The translations under genes were made by a program, and so were the position numbers. 34,640 bases of DNA from Chara braunii (lineage: Eukaryota > Streptophyta > Charophyceae > Charales > Characeae), in NCBI GenBank assembly GCA_003427395.1, contig BFEA01000887.1, forward strand, positions 80,892 through 115,531. The letters are read 5' to 3'. Below, in pieces: positions 18,850 through 29,429 of this stretch. The stretch's first letter is position 1; each line of letters starts with the position of its first letter. The notes below the pieces were generated by a model. The model was not told the DNA's origin, did not search any database, and was given only the letters and a program-made list of their open reading frames with translations.

Positions 18850-19116
18850 ATGCATGACTAGTTTGGAAAACCGCAAAGCGTCATGCATGGCCACCACCGT
18901 CTGTCTTCGTACCCGGATAGAACACCAGATGATTGTAAAACTGTATGTAGGGCAACTTTTTCAGTCGGGATCCAGCGATAGTGACCACGCCTTCTAGTAG
19001 GGCAAAGATAGTATCTGAGTATCGTAGTTTGGAAGACCAAAATAATTTGAGGGTGTCCGACACAAACTGCCAGCCAGCGCCAAACCATCAAGAGATCCTA
19101 ACAACTGCAGTACAGC

Positions 19117-19126
19117 TGCAGTAGAC

Positions 19127-19160
<34 letters not shown>

Positions 19161-19174
19161 ATCTGCAGTAGACT
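19117..19174 (-). mobile_element. Isolated poly(T) insertion with 12-bp flanking repeats
   Basis: CTGCAGTAGACT (19117-19128) is followed by CC, a run of 28 T and AAACAT, then CTGCAGTAGACT again (19163-19174). This has the look of a target duplication around a bare poly(A) tail inserted on the minus strand. Confidence 0.5.
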
Positions 19175-19189
19175 TTTCTGCACTCCACC

Positions 19190-20451
19190 GCACTTCAACT
19201 TGCACCCAAAGGTTCGCAGGCTCTGCCCTCCATTATAGGGAGCTTCACCAGATCTGTGGGAGAAAAGGAGGACACTATAGGAACTGCATGAATCTGGGTC
19301 CCACCAAGATTCCCATTAAACCCCACTGGTATGGCTAAGCGTCTTCTTTTTCCAGTTGGCTCTGCTACCCCCACCCTGGAAAGCCTGAGCCCCCATCACG
19401 GCGGTGGTTAAATTCCGTGGCACTGCCAGCCTTTTCTGTCTGGTAGGCGCGATCAGTGATTTCGTGGTGCATCAACCAGTTGATCCAAACAAGATAGTCG
19501 TGAGTGAAATAGGCACTGTTGGAATGTACTCGACAACGGCACATCATGGTGCAGATCGTGCACCTGGACATCTGCATGTTCAGGTGCGCTTTCTGACAGT
19601 GGCAACTGTGGAATGTTGTGATTTTGCACTGTGCAATTAAATTATTAAACAAAACTTTAAATACCCCTTTACATTCTGCAAGAGATGGGCCTGCCAGTAC
19701 AGTTGCTTATCAGTAGCAAGCATTACAGAGTGCTTGCGGCAGATGCCAACCAAGAAGAAAAAAGAAAAAAGAAAAAAAAAAAACAGAAAGAGCATGACGA
19801 CACCCCCCAACGTACAGTGGACCCCAGGAGACCGCCTTAGTACCGGACCGTCTTTTCCCCCGAATAGAACAACGCACGTTCTCTATCCCTGTGCCTAGAC
19901 TGAGAGTTGCCCCAAATACAGCTACCATGACCGTACCTTCTACTCAGGGGAAGACGGTAGCACCATCAAGATTTTTTGGGGGACACTTCCCTTGTCCAAG
20001 GCAGATCCATTCCGACTGGCATACAGACCCAGGTGTCGCATGCCTATCAGAGGCAGATAGGCATGGCTCAAGAATCAAGGATTTTCCATGAAGAACAACA
20101 ACAATAACAATGCAGTGGGAGACTGAAATACACAGATCTGACTCAGCGGGACTCAGGACTGCACACGTACATCCATCCTCGTGCGTACACTGGGATGGAC
20201 ATGGCAGCTCACACACAGATGATAGCCGCCATGTCCTCGATACATCCACAGGCGAGGCAGATGGAGGAAGAGATGAAGAGGGGAGATGAAGGGGAGGACT
20301 GCAACTCGATAGCCCTGCGAAAGAGTAGTCCCCACAGTAGTCCCCCAAAGCCTCTGTCCCAAATACAATGTCCAAGTCTGGGCAAATACCTCGAATTGTT
20401 ACCGAGTCCCAGCTGTCTCTGGGAAAATAGCCCGAATGGTCACCAAGTTTC

Positions 20452-20455
<4 letters not shown>
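19190..20455. other. No recognisable gene
   Basis: There are short frames only. An A-rich stretch lies at 19757-19784. Nothing in either strand resembles a known domain. Confidence 0.45.
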
Positions 20456-20528
<73 letters not shown>

Positions 20529-20552
20529 NNNNNNNNNNNNNNNNNNNNNNNN

Positions 20553-20626
<74 letters not shown>
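20456..20626. repeat. (CT)n microsatellite with 24-base assembly gap
   Basis: CT repeats run on both sides of N bases at 20529-20552. The true length is unknown. Open frames through it (poly-LS or poly-ER) are artefacts. Confidence 0.95.
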
Positions 20627-20629
<3 letters not shown>

Positions 20630-20639
20630 GCCAGATACT

Positions 20640-22440
20640 AACCAGTGAAAAGACGCAGTCTTGAGCTGAGCTGCAGGAGGAGCGGCCTGAAGAAGATCGA
20701 TCTCCAGCTATGGCGTCCAACAGGTAAGCACCCAGGTGAGTCCTGTCTCCCTCAGCACCTCCTGGCCTCTACTCCCTGTAGTCCTAGCTCCTCTAACCCC
20801 TACTCTAGCGCAGCTCTCCTCATCGAATGACTCCAGAATGCTGTGTCCTGCAGCAGCATAGTCGCATAGCTCTCTGATGCTGCGTGTCTCAAATGGAGGC
20901 TGGCCTCAAATAGATGCACCGGCCTGCATCCTGGGCCGTCCGACTGTGATGCCGATTGCCGGTCCCAGAGGCAGGCCCAAATCCTGGTCCTGAATCCTGG
21001 CCTAAAAACGGCCTGCCTGGGTCCCAACCAGATGTCCAGGCTCCTCTGCTGAAACAGCAGAGGCGTCCTCACAAGAGGACAAAACCAGGGCCGGACCAAA
21101 ATGTGGTTCAGCCGGAATCTGAGTGAGCCAGGCCTGAAAACGGCCGCTGCACCTGAAACAGGCCACCTGGTCCAGAGGAACTACCGGTCTGGACAAAACT
21201 ACCGAAACGACACATCCAGACCGGACAAATCTGGAACAGACAAAACGAAATCTTCAGACAGAAGACTGAGATCCACAACAAAAATACAGACTCTCTTGTC
21301 TTCCATTCCTCCGCTCATTCCTTGATATTCATTTTATTTGCAATCCTTTGATGATCGAAAACAGCCACAAACAGTATACATACTCCCCTGTTCATTCCAT
21401 CAGGAGCAGGCTCGCATGATGTTCTCCTTCAAGAATGCATACACACATACACGATACCTTCTTTGTGTAGCTTTCTCGTGTTTCCGTTCGCTTCTTCTTT
21501 CTTCAAAATTTCCTCCCACCCTCCCACCATTATAACATAGCGTTGATCCTCCGGCTCTCTTTCGTCTTTGTACACGAAGCACCCTAGGTGTCCGAGATCT
21601 TACCTGATGTTTGTGATGTCTTGCATACCTCCTTGCGCACACACATAGACGCGAAACACAACTCCACTTGGCGCAGCGCAAAATGCTACTCCACTTGGCG
21701 CAAAGTGCACCCGTCGTTGCCAGCGCACGCTCGTCAGCGTTTGCCTGCTTGTGATGTCATCTCGTCCATACCATATTTATGTCTCCATCTTATGAATAAG
21801 TCTCGAAAATCGCTCCGATTCCCTCTCCTGTCGTTTCTCAACTCCGTTTGGAAGCATTAGTGGTACGTAGAAGTCCTACCCCCACTACTTAACTCCTCCT
21901 TCCTGTACTCATGGAAAGAGAAACTCCTACCGTTCCCACGTGCCCGACGTGGCGAAAGCAGCAGACGTCATCAAGAATAGACACTGTAGGAGCCGTGATC
22001 CCCCCACCCTCCCTTCATCTAGCGAGAGAATACGTGTCTGCATTTCGACGGATATGCGGGCATCTTTGAGGGAAAAAGCATACTAGAAGTCGGAATGGAC
22101 ATTTGAAGGAAAGGAGAGGCTGCATTTGTTGAGAAGCATATGTGTCTGCATTTCGAAGGATTTGAGTGCATGCATTTGCGTGCATTTTGAATGAGCATAA
22201 TGCGCGCGGCTATGAAGAAATGAGAGGATGAATAGATGGATTCGGCCTATTGAAGGCAAGCATATCTACCCGAATCTGGCGCGCGTAAAAATGAGCAGTC
22301 CTAGGGAGGGGAGATTAAGGAAATCTTGATCTCATAACAGGGAAAAGAGAAGGAAGGTGGGGGCAAAAATTGCCTACGAAGCGGTGTACTACAACGAATA
22401 GTTTATACTAAGATTGGGATACTCTAAATAAAGGTGAACA
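20640..22440. other. 1.8 kb with no recognisable gene
   Basis: No frame over 100 residues looks coding. A short internal duplication (ACTCCACTTGGCGCA) occurs at about 21662 and 21691. TGTCTGCATTTCGA recurs at 22035 and 22142. I can name no element. Confidence 0.45.
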
Positions 22441-22449
22441 AAATGCATC

Positions 22450-22984
22450 AGGAGTAATCATCTGGGAGCGAAAACTAGCGCTAATTAGTCATGGTTGGGA
22501 TCTGTATCGTCTTAATTGAGTAAGGTACACATATTGAGAGTAACAGGGGTGTCACTAGGAGTGGGAACCGGCGATGATTCGTATCACCTGTGATCTGCAT
22601 CGTAAGTAATCATCTGGATTAGTATAGGTACTATAGACTTTACTAAGTGAGGTAGGCGATCATCCGGGGTGGCTGTCAAGAGTAGCTCCTACCCATTTTT
22701 GAGTATATTGTGCATATGTGTCAGGAGTAATCATCTGGGAGCGGAAACTAGCGCTGATTAGTCATGGTGGGGATCTGTATCGTCTTAATTGAGTGAGGTA
22801 CACATATTGAGAGTAACAGGGGTGTCACGAGGAGTGGGCACCAGCGATGATTCGTATCACCTGTGATCTGCATCGTAAGTAATCATCTGGATTAGTATAG
22901 ACTTTACTAAGTGAGGTAGGCGATCATCCGGGGTGGCTGTTACGAGTAGCTCCTACCCATTTTTGAGTATATTGTGCATATGTG
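22450..22984 (+). repeat. Two 273-bp tandem monomers, likely LINE 5' region
   Basis: GGAGTAATCATCTGGGAGCG starts copies at 22451 and 22724. Each contains TAGTCATGGT, GATCTGTATCGTCTTAATTG, a second ATCATCTGGATTAG segment, and ends in GAGTAGCTCCTACCCATTTT. The second copy is a little shorter through a deletion near 22900. The closing segment (GGCGATCATCCGGGGTGGCT) returns a third time at 23242. Confidence 0.85.
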
Positions 22985-23016
22985 AACATATAGACTAAGT
23001 GTGTCACGAAGGAATG

Positions 23017-23620
23017 AAACCCAGAGCTGTTTTGTCTTGCCTGAGACTGGTAGCGTATTCGTCATTTGAAATTTGATTCATCTGTGGAGGGGAGTTTTTC
23101 TTCGAAAAAAAAAAAAAAAAAAGGGGGGGACAAAGACAGTTAGAGAAGGTGGGCGAAACAGAGGGTTAGTAAGTAGGGAGGATCGAGGGGAAAGGGGGAA
23201 GGAAGGAGGTGGAGGAAGGAGTAAACGTCTGGAGAAAGAGGTAGGCGATCATCCGGGGTGGCTGTCACGAGTAGCTCCTAACCAATTTTGAGTATATGGT
23301 ACGTATGTGAACGAATCGACTACCCAGAGCTGTTTTATCTTGCCTGAGACTGGTAGCATATTCGTCATTTGAAATTTGATTCATCTGTGGATGGGAATTT
23401 TTCTTCAAAAAAAAAAAAAAAAAAAGGGGACAAAGACAGTTAGAGAAGGTTGGCGAAACAGAGGGTTAGTAAGTAGGGAGGATAGAGGGGAAAGAGGGAA
23501 GGAAGGAGGTGGAAGAAGGAGTAAACATCCGGAGAAAAAAGGATTAAGGAAAAGGGAGAAGGAAGGTTGTGGGGGGCAGAGGAGGGTGGAAGGAGACAAG
23601 GAAAAAGGAAGCTCATAGGG
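23017..23620 (+). repeat. Second tandem unit (about 305 bp), LINE 5' region
   Basis: CCCAGAGCTGTTTTRTCTTG starts copies at 23020 and 23325. Each has an A17-19 run (23105, 23407) and a purine-rich G/A stretch. The first ends with the GGCGATCATCCGGGG segment shared with the 273-bp monomers; the second runs on towards ORF1. Arrays of 5' monomers ahead of ORF1 are known for L1-type LINEs, where they act as promoters. That role here is inferred. Confidence 0.75.
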
Positions 23621-23828
23621 GTAAGGTACGATCTGGCTATCTCCTTGTCAGTCACCCCTCCCCTCGTGGAAAGAACAAGAAATAATATTAGGATGATTAA
23701 GAATAATTAAGTTATAAGTATTCCACTGAGTCACATAGTAAAGGAATTCGGATTTCAAAATGCCACGGATTGTACATCACTAGAGAAGTCATAGGTTGAA
23801 AAAATCATCATTAAGGATCAGAGGAGCA

Positions 23829-26396
23829 ATGAGGCAAATCGTGGCAAGGCAGCTGCAAACTCCAGCGAGGACGGTCTTAGCCTCAAGACGGAAATTGGGG
23901 AAAGATAATAAAGAAAAGGAGGAAGGTTCAGTGATGGAAACTCACTCATTGAAGGAGAAATTTTAACATCAGAGGAACAGAAGGAGCAGAAAGGAAGTGA
24001 GAACAACTTTTTCCAATTAATAGAGCAAAATGTACAAGAGGAACAGAGAGGGGAGATGATTGTGAATCCACTTTTTAAAGAAGAGGAAGGGAGAGAGAAG
24101 GAGGGAGCAAAGGATTTGCCACTAATACAGGGGAAAAATACCATGCAACAGACCCTAACACAAGAAGCAGGGGGGCAGATATCAAGCTATGCGTTGACAC
24201 CAGGAATAGGATCGATAATGCCTTTCAGACAATAGAGGGTGTCGACAGCATCACAATTTGCGTTTGGAAATAGGGGGACTATGTTTTTCCAGGCAGGCTC
24301 ATCGCAAGGAAGAACACAGGAGTTGAGGAAAGAAAAGGGAGGGGAAGGGAATAGAAGGGGAAAAGAAGGTGGAGGGGAGTTTGGAGATAAGGGAGTTGGG
24401 GGTGAGAAAGGAGAACAAGGGGAGGACCAGGGAAGAAAGGAAATTTTTCCCACCCACCAGCAGAATTGTGAAACCACTAATTCCAAAGAACAAAGGCTAC
24501 ATCAGGAGGGGGGACTTCCACATAATGCGGATTAGCGGGGAGTTGGTCCCTCGCCCTGGGTTCAGTGTGTAAAAGGGTTCCTTCAGAACAAGGAACTAGA
24601 GATCAAGAGGCAGGGGGGTGAAACACACCATTTAAAAATCCCACTGCATAATCTCACAACTGCAAAGGCATTTTTTCTCTCCAAATTCATCATTTCTTCG
24701 GAAAGTCGGGTAATAGAGCTTGCAGGAAAAAAAGCGCTAATGAAAACATATCCGACATAAAAATTGGAAGAAAGAGATGCTATATATTCAGTGCATGCAA
24801 ACAATTGGGTGTTTCATGATGATTCGGCATACAAGTCAACTAATGATAAAATCGAATGGATTTGTAAAAGACTATCTGCTTACAAGAGAAGCTATGAAGC
24901 AGTCTGTCAGGATTTTCTTATCCTCCCAATATCTTCCACTATTTTTACGGTTTTGTGTGTTCATACTTCGGATAAGCAAGCAATAGAAGGATGGCGTCAA
25001 CTGAGATGCGAGAGATTAGAGGTGAGAATTTACCCATGGACGCCGCCAAAACAAGGACCGGACGAAAGAAGGAAACAAATGATGGAGGATCATTATTGGG
25101 TAGAATTTAGACATATTCCAATTGAGATTCAAGCAGCATTTATTCACAATTTTGAGATTAATTACGATATTATTGATTTTATAGATCCTCTCCCAGCATT
25201 TGCAGCCAAAAGGGACGATTATCTCATGTTAGCTCTCAATCACTCAACCAACATTCCCTTCAATATAGATGATGTTATACCATATAGGGTGGGTGGTAGG
25301 GAATATCACATTCACACAGCCCATAAGCAAAGACCGTGGTGTTTCAGATGCAAGGCTTACGGTCATTTGAGTACGGATCCTACTTGTACTCAGAACCCAA
25401 CAAAAAAGAACAGAGCCACAGGAAGACTCATTCGAGATCCCTTCAAGCCAAATCTTTGGCGAACGGTGGATGCAGGACATGAGGGATGGGTCTATGTTGA
25501 AAATACTAAGAAAGGAGGGTTGGCCCAAGGTTGGACGTGGGAAAGATAGGAGGAACCAAATTGGGATATCAAACCTCCAGATTCATGGACTCCACCTGAG
25601 GTACCCATGACTGGAACAAACGCAAGGAATGTTTCAAAAGGAAGTCAGAATATAGCAACCAGCTCCACGGTCCCTGAACAGATAAATAAGGAAGGAATGG
25701 TTGTTCCTCCACTGCAAGAAGGGAAAGGAGTTCAAGAAATAAGATCTAAAGGAAAAAGGGTCCTAGTACAACAAAAATGGAGGCCGGTTCTCAAAGGAGG
25801 GAAAGAATACAATGCATCACTAGGACCCAATCCTGCAGATTACATTAACAAAGGAGCTTTAAGTGTCTTAGAAAAAGAAACAGAAAGGATTGAAGAAAGG
25901 AAAGATGAAATGGAACAGGATATCCTCTCTACACATCCCCAAGGCCAGATGATCAATGAAGGACAGGACGAGGACAAGAGGAAAAAAAGAAAAAGGAAAT
26001 TAATTACAAGTCCGAATAAGGATCCCGATCCTACACAAGAGGAGCAGCAGAGTACCTCTCTAAATGAACAAGGGAGTGATGGGGAATCTCATGGATCAAG
26101 TGAATCAAGGGAGGATCCATTTCAAGGAGCTTTCAGTCCGGCTCCTATGAATGTAGATTCTTTCTCTTCCACACCAACAGAAGATTTTGAAATGGAGGAG
26201 GCGACTGAGCATGCTGAATCGGATTTTTCATAAGACAATAAGTTGAAACAATTAACAGAATGGTTAATCAAAATTCTTAAAACTCGTTTTGGAGAAGGAT
26301 CAAAGGAGTATTGGGACACTTCATATGGTCAATTACTCCTTTTATTAGGAAGTAGTCCCAGCCTTAGACAAGTATTAAAACAAGGCCCTCCTGAGG
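23829..26396 (+). pseudogene. LINE ORF1, first part, with zinc knuckle
   Basis: A start at ATG 23829 (frame 0) gives 45 codons, then the frame shifts near 23960 and stays in frame 2 to the insertion point. In-frame stops occur at 24233, 24533, 24569, 24756, 25547 and 26231. The N-terminus is Glu/Lys/Gln-rich. The middle (24764-25330) is a globular region like the RNA-binding domain of plant LINE ORF1 proteins. A zinc knuckle CFRCKAYGHLSTDPTC lies at 25340-25387; its last spacing is 6 residues rather than the usual 4. A charged, disordered tail follows with a KKRKRK basic patch (about 25980). It would coat LINE RNA in the ribonucleoprotein. The end is cut by the 3.03-kb insertion and resumes at 29430. 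Confidence 0.75.
26351..26396 (+). repeat. 44-bp duplication, left copy, flanking the 3.03-kb insertion
   Basis: From AGTCCCAGCCTTAGACAAGT to CCTGAGGG, this block recurs at 29430-29474 with one mismatch. In both places it reads the same LINE ORF1 peptide (PSLRQVLKQG), so the LINE is continuous if the insertion and one copy are removed. Confidence 0.9.
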
Positions 26397-26436
26397 GCTG
26401 TGTGTCCGATGAACGGAGAATGGGTGAAATTGAACG

Positions 26437-26528
26437 CCGTTGAACCCGTTCAACGGGCCTGAGGACCCCCGTTAAATCGCGTTTAACGCGAAAACGGGGG
26501 TGTTCCGTTCAGTTTTGAAGAACGGAAC
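26437..26528. other. Cluster of three hairpins at left end of the insertion
   Basis: First: CCGTTGAA/TTCAACGG (26437-26456, 4-base loop). Second: CCCCCGTT/AACGGGGG enclosing CGCGTT/AACGCG (26466-26500). Third: GTTCCGTTC/GAACGGAAC (26502-26528, 9-base loop). All arms are perfect. Confidence 0.85.
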
Positions 26529-26975
26529 CGACGCGTTGGGCCTCGGACACATGGCCCTACGCGCCCAAACCATGAAAACAGAAAAAAAAACCAAAAAAAA
26601 AACGACCCCTACTAACAGGGTGGGGTGGCCAAACATGCCCCTCCCTCCTGAATTTCAAACTGCAAAAGGGAAAAAAGTAGGGGTCACCCCATACCCCAAG
26701 ACTGTGACCACATGTGTGTGCATGCGGGTGCATATCCTTTTTTTTTTTTCTTTTCTTTTTCACAAATGCTCCAATCTACTTGTCCAGTATCATTTCCGAA
26801 GGGCCCTTACAGATTAGCAGGGACCCCTCGTGGAGCAGAGAGCCTGAGAGAGGGACGTTAGACTTGAAGACTGCCTGGGTGGGCCGAAAATATATAGTCT
26901 GGATTCGAATTCATGTCTGTGGCACTCTGTGCAGCACAGTTATGGGTCACGAATTCTCTGTTTTCTCGGGGTTTT

Positions 26976-27058
26976 TTTTTTCTCGTTTTTCTTTTGTTTT
27001 TCCGTTTTTCTTTTGTTTTCTGATTTTTCATCTGTTTTTTCTCGTTTTTCTTTTCTTA
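26976..27058 (+). repeat. Polypyrimidine tract (T-rich, TTTTTCTTTT units)
   Basis: About 80 bases nearly free of purines, built of TTTTCTCG/TTTTTCTTTTG variations. Confidence 0.8.
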
Positions 27059-27069
27059 GGAATACGTGC

Positions 27070-27215
27070 AGTGGCCCTAAGGGCCTCTACTCACCACATG
27101 CACAAAAGACAGAACATATGGTGGCGTATTATTCCACGTTCTAGCAGAAGATTCATTCTAATTCTGCACATTTGCAATGGCCCTGAGGGTCTCTGCTCAC
27201 CACATGCACAAAATA
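27070..27215 (+). repeat. Direct repeat, about 43 bp, two copies
   Basis: GTGCAGTGGCCCTAAGGG (27067) and TTGCAATGGCCCTGAGGG (27172) open two copies that both run to CTCACCACATGCACAAAA. The second ends just before the tRNA-like SINE head. Confidence 0.7.
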
Positions 27216-27218
27216 CAA

Positions 27219-27430
27219 AGGCCTAGCTCAGTTGGTAAGGCACAGAAGTTGCATTCAGGAGGTCGTGGGTTCAATCCCCATTGGCCTCACGATGTGCCTG
27301 GGCAAGCTTGGTGTTCTACCAGCTACAGATAACCCGTTGGCCCCCCAAGCCAGCATTGGCAGGACCTTGGTTGATGTTGTTGGCTGCTATGCAGCGACAA
27401 TATTGGTCATTAGACACCGCCATGTGGGGT
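27219..27430 (+). mobile_element. tRNA-derived SINE (pol III A and B boxes)
   Basis: TAGCTCAGTTGG (27224-27235) fits the tRNA A box and GGTTCAATCCC (27268-27278) fits the B box, at normal tRNA spacing. AGGCC (27219) and GGCCT (27283-27287) could close an acceptor stem, but the D and anticodon arms are poor, so this is not a working tRNA gene. About 140 bp of unrelated body follows. A tRNA-like head plus body is SINE architecture. No clear tail or flanking duplication was found. Confidence 0.6.
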
Positions 27431-27631
27431 TGGGGGGGGGGTAGGGGCAGGCGCAGTGACTGGCCATTTTTCTCGGTCACGTGCCCCAATGCGTCGTGTC
27501 GCTCCGCGACTGGGAAAAAAAAAAAAAAGGACAGCCCCATGGTTGGGCCACGACCGAGATGTCTCGGCCAGACCCCTGACTGGCCATGGCTGAGATGTCT
27601 CGGCCACACCCCAGATTGGCCAGGGCTGAGG

Positions 27632-27735
27632 TGTGTGTGTGTGTGTGTGTGTGTGTGTTGTGTGTATGTGTTTATGTGTTTGTGTGTGTTGCGTGAGTGT
27701 CTGTGTGTCTGTGTCTGTGCGTGAGTGCGTGTCTN
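27632..27735. repeat. (GT)n-rich tract ending in N and G run
   Basis: GT repeats with interruptions (GTTGTGTGTATG, GTTTATGTG) end at N27735 followed by G-rich sequence. Confidence 0.9.
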
Positions 27736-28438
27736 GGGGGGGGGAGGGAGGGATGTAGTTATTGGGGAGAAGGGGGGTTATGGGGAAAGGATGGCATGCT
27801 AATTTTTGTTCAACCAGCTTTAGTTTAACTAATCTCCTTTTTTTAAGTTTTCTTCACAATTGGTAAACGCGGACCCCCGTTTTATTTTTTCAAGAGTTTG
27901 ACTAACATCCTGAAGCATTTTTGTCTCTGCTTTCTCATGACACGCAATTGCTGATCCATGTCAATCCATGTCCGATCGGCAATTGCTCATGGTACAGACA
28001 TAACTTGTGCAATGCTCATGGCAACTTATGTCCGAGAGATGATTGCGGAAATGTCTGTAAACATGGCCTCATGTAAACATGGCCTCATGTAAACAAGCCT
28101 GCCTGTCAGAATCCACCCAGACGTCCACTCATGTCCGTTCACATCTTTCACCTGCGCCAGGTGCATTCTGAAAGAGGTATTTGTGCGAATGGGGAGCAAT
28201 GTGCAGAGACATACTTGGGAGTTATCATAGTGGCTCTTTCTAAATACACTGCTGGAAGCGCTCGAAGTCCCATAACTTCATTTCATTTCATTTCGTTTTT
28301 GGTAAGTCACATTGTGAAGTTTCTCCGACAAGTTTTGTTTTGTTAGTGATAAGTCACATTGAAAGCTTCCTCCTTTGTACCCCTGAACCTTCGAATATGA
28401 AGATATTGTTATCCCCTCTTAACCCCTCCACCTTCCCC

Positions 28439-28795
28439 CCGCCCGCGAGCATGTTTTCCACACCGCCATCTTTGGCGATTTTTCATTTTTTTTTGGCATA
28501 GCTAAATGCCATGAAAATTTACAGATGTGTACTTCACATAATACAAAATCCACAAAAAAACTTTCAAAAAATAATACAATTGTTTAGACCCTGAACTAAA
28601 GTGAAAACAAAAAGTCAAAAGTGAAAAAATATGTGGGCGAGCACGTTTTGACACCGCCATCTTTGGCGATTTTTAATTCTTATATGGCATAGCCAAATGA
28701 CTTGAAACTTTACAGGCATGTAGCTCACGTCATAGAGAACTCACAAAAAAACAATCAGAAAAAAATAATTATTTTTAGGCCCCGAAATATTTTTT
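28439..28795 (+). repeat. Diverged tandem repeat, about 190 bp, two copies
   Basis: ACACCGCCATCTTTGGCGAT occurs at 28459 and 28650. Both are followed by a T-rich segment, GGCATAGC(T/C)AAATG, a TTTACAG...TGTA block, CACAAAAAAAC and TTTAGRCCC. The similarity fades outside these anchors. Confidence 0.75.
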
Positions 28796-28843
28796 TGCGG
28801 GGGCCGAACGCCGTCGGGTTTGGACCCCGTACGGGACCCTGAA

Positions 28844-28891
28844 CGCCCGTACGTACGGAGGTCTGCCCGGGGACCTCCGTACGGACGGGCG
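28844..28891. other. 20-bp-arm hairpin
   Basis: CGCCCGTACGTACGGAGGTC (28844-28863) pairs with 28872-28891 with one mismatch across an 8-base loop. The centre CCGTACGG is itself palindromic. Confidence 0.85.
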
Positions 28892-29429
28892 GGTGACCCT
28901 GTATATATATATATATTTGACGATATATATATATGTCCTCTTCTCCCTCTCTGCCTACGGTTTACCGGGCAGTTCTATTTGACGATATATTCTAGTCTAC
29001 CAGAGCGGCCCGGGGTCACTTGCCCGGCCGGGCCAAAAAAAAATAAAATAATAAAAATAAAATAAATAGTTTTAAATTTTATTTTTTATTCTAAATTTGG
29101 TGAAGAATTTCGATGTGACCCTGAGGCAAAAGTTGTTCAGTTTATTTTTCTGCATAACATAGTTTTTTTGGGGATTTTTTGGATTTTTTTTTTTTTTTTT
29201 GCTGGGGCCTTCCCTGGTCCTTGCACGGGCTGGCCACCGGGGACCCAGGCGGCCCGGCTGGTAGCCTAGTATATATTATATATATATATGATTGCATGTC
29301 AGGTGCGGATATGATAAGTCGTTGATCTGATTGGGAGAAGATGGAAGGCTGCTGAGGCCACCGTCCAGTGGGAACTGGCATCCATTTCGTTCCATGGTTG
29401 TTCACCAGAGGCGTTCATTATCGCTCGCA

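Larger units (their letters stand above)
26397..29429. mobile_element. 3.03-kb insertion of unknown class inside LINE ORF1
   Basis: The insertion is delimited exactly by the 44-bp duplication. It has no transposase or RT frame. The left end has three successive hairpins (26437-26528); the right third has a strong hairpin (28844-28891). The outer ends are weakly inverted: TGAACG...GGTGAA at the left, and the reverse complement of the right end also reads ATGAACG...GGTGAA. Inside are a polypyrimidine tract, a tRNA-type SINE, a GT run, a diverged 190-bp tandem repeat and AT-rich sequence. A 44-bp duplication is too long for usual DNA transposons, which suggests a staggered cut by another route. 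Confidence 0.6.

Noticed and set aside
20195-20641. Leu-Ser or Arg-Glu repeat proteins over the CT tract
   Set aside because: They are microsatellite translation across an assembly gap; the flanks show no domain.
23373-23655. Lys/Arg/Gly-rich ORFs in the purine-rich part of the LINE 5' repeats
   Set aside because: Composition is dictated by the G/A tract. The same frame is not kept between the two repeat copies.
27219-27287. Functional tRNA gene
   Set aside because: A and B boxes fit, but the acceptor, D and anticodon stems pair poorly. A SINE head explains it better.
26397-29429. Ordinary TIR DNA transposon
   Set aside because: The terminal similarity is short and patchy, no transposase is present, and the 44-bp duplication is outside the range of cut-and-paste elements.
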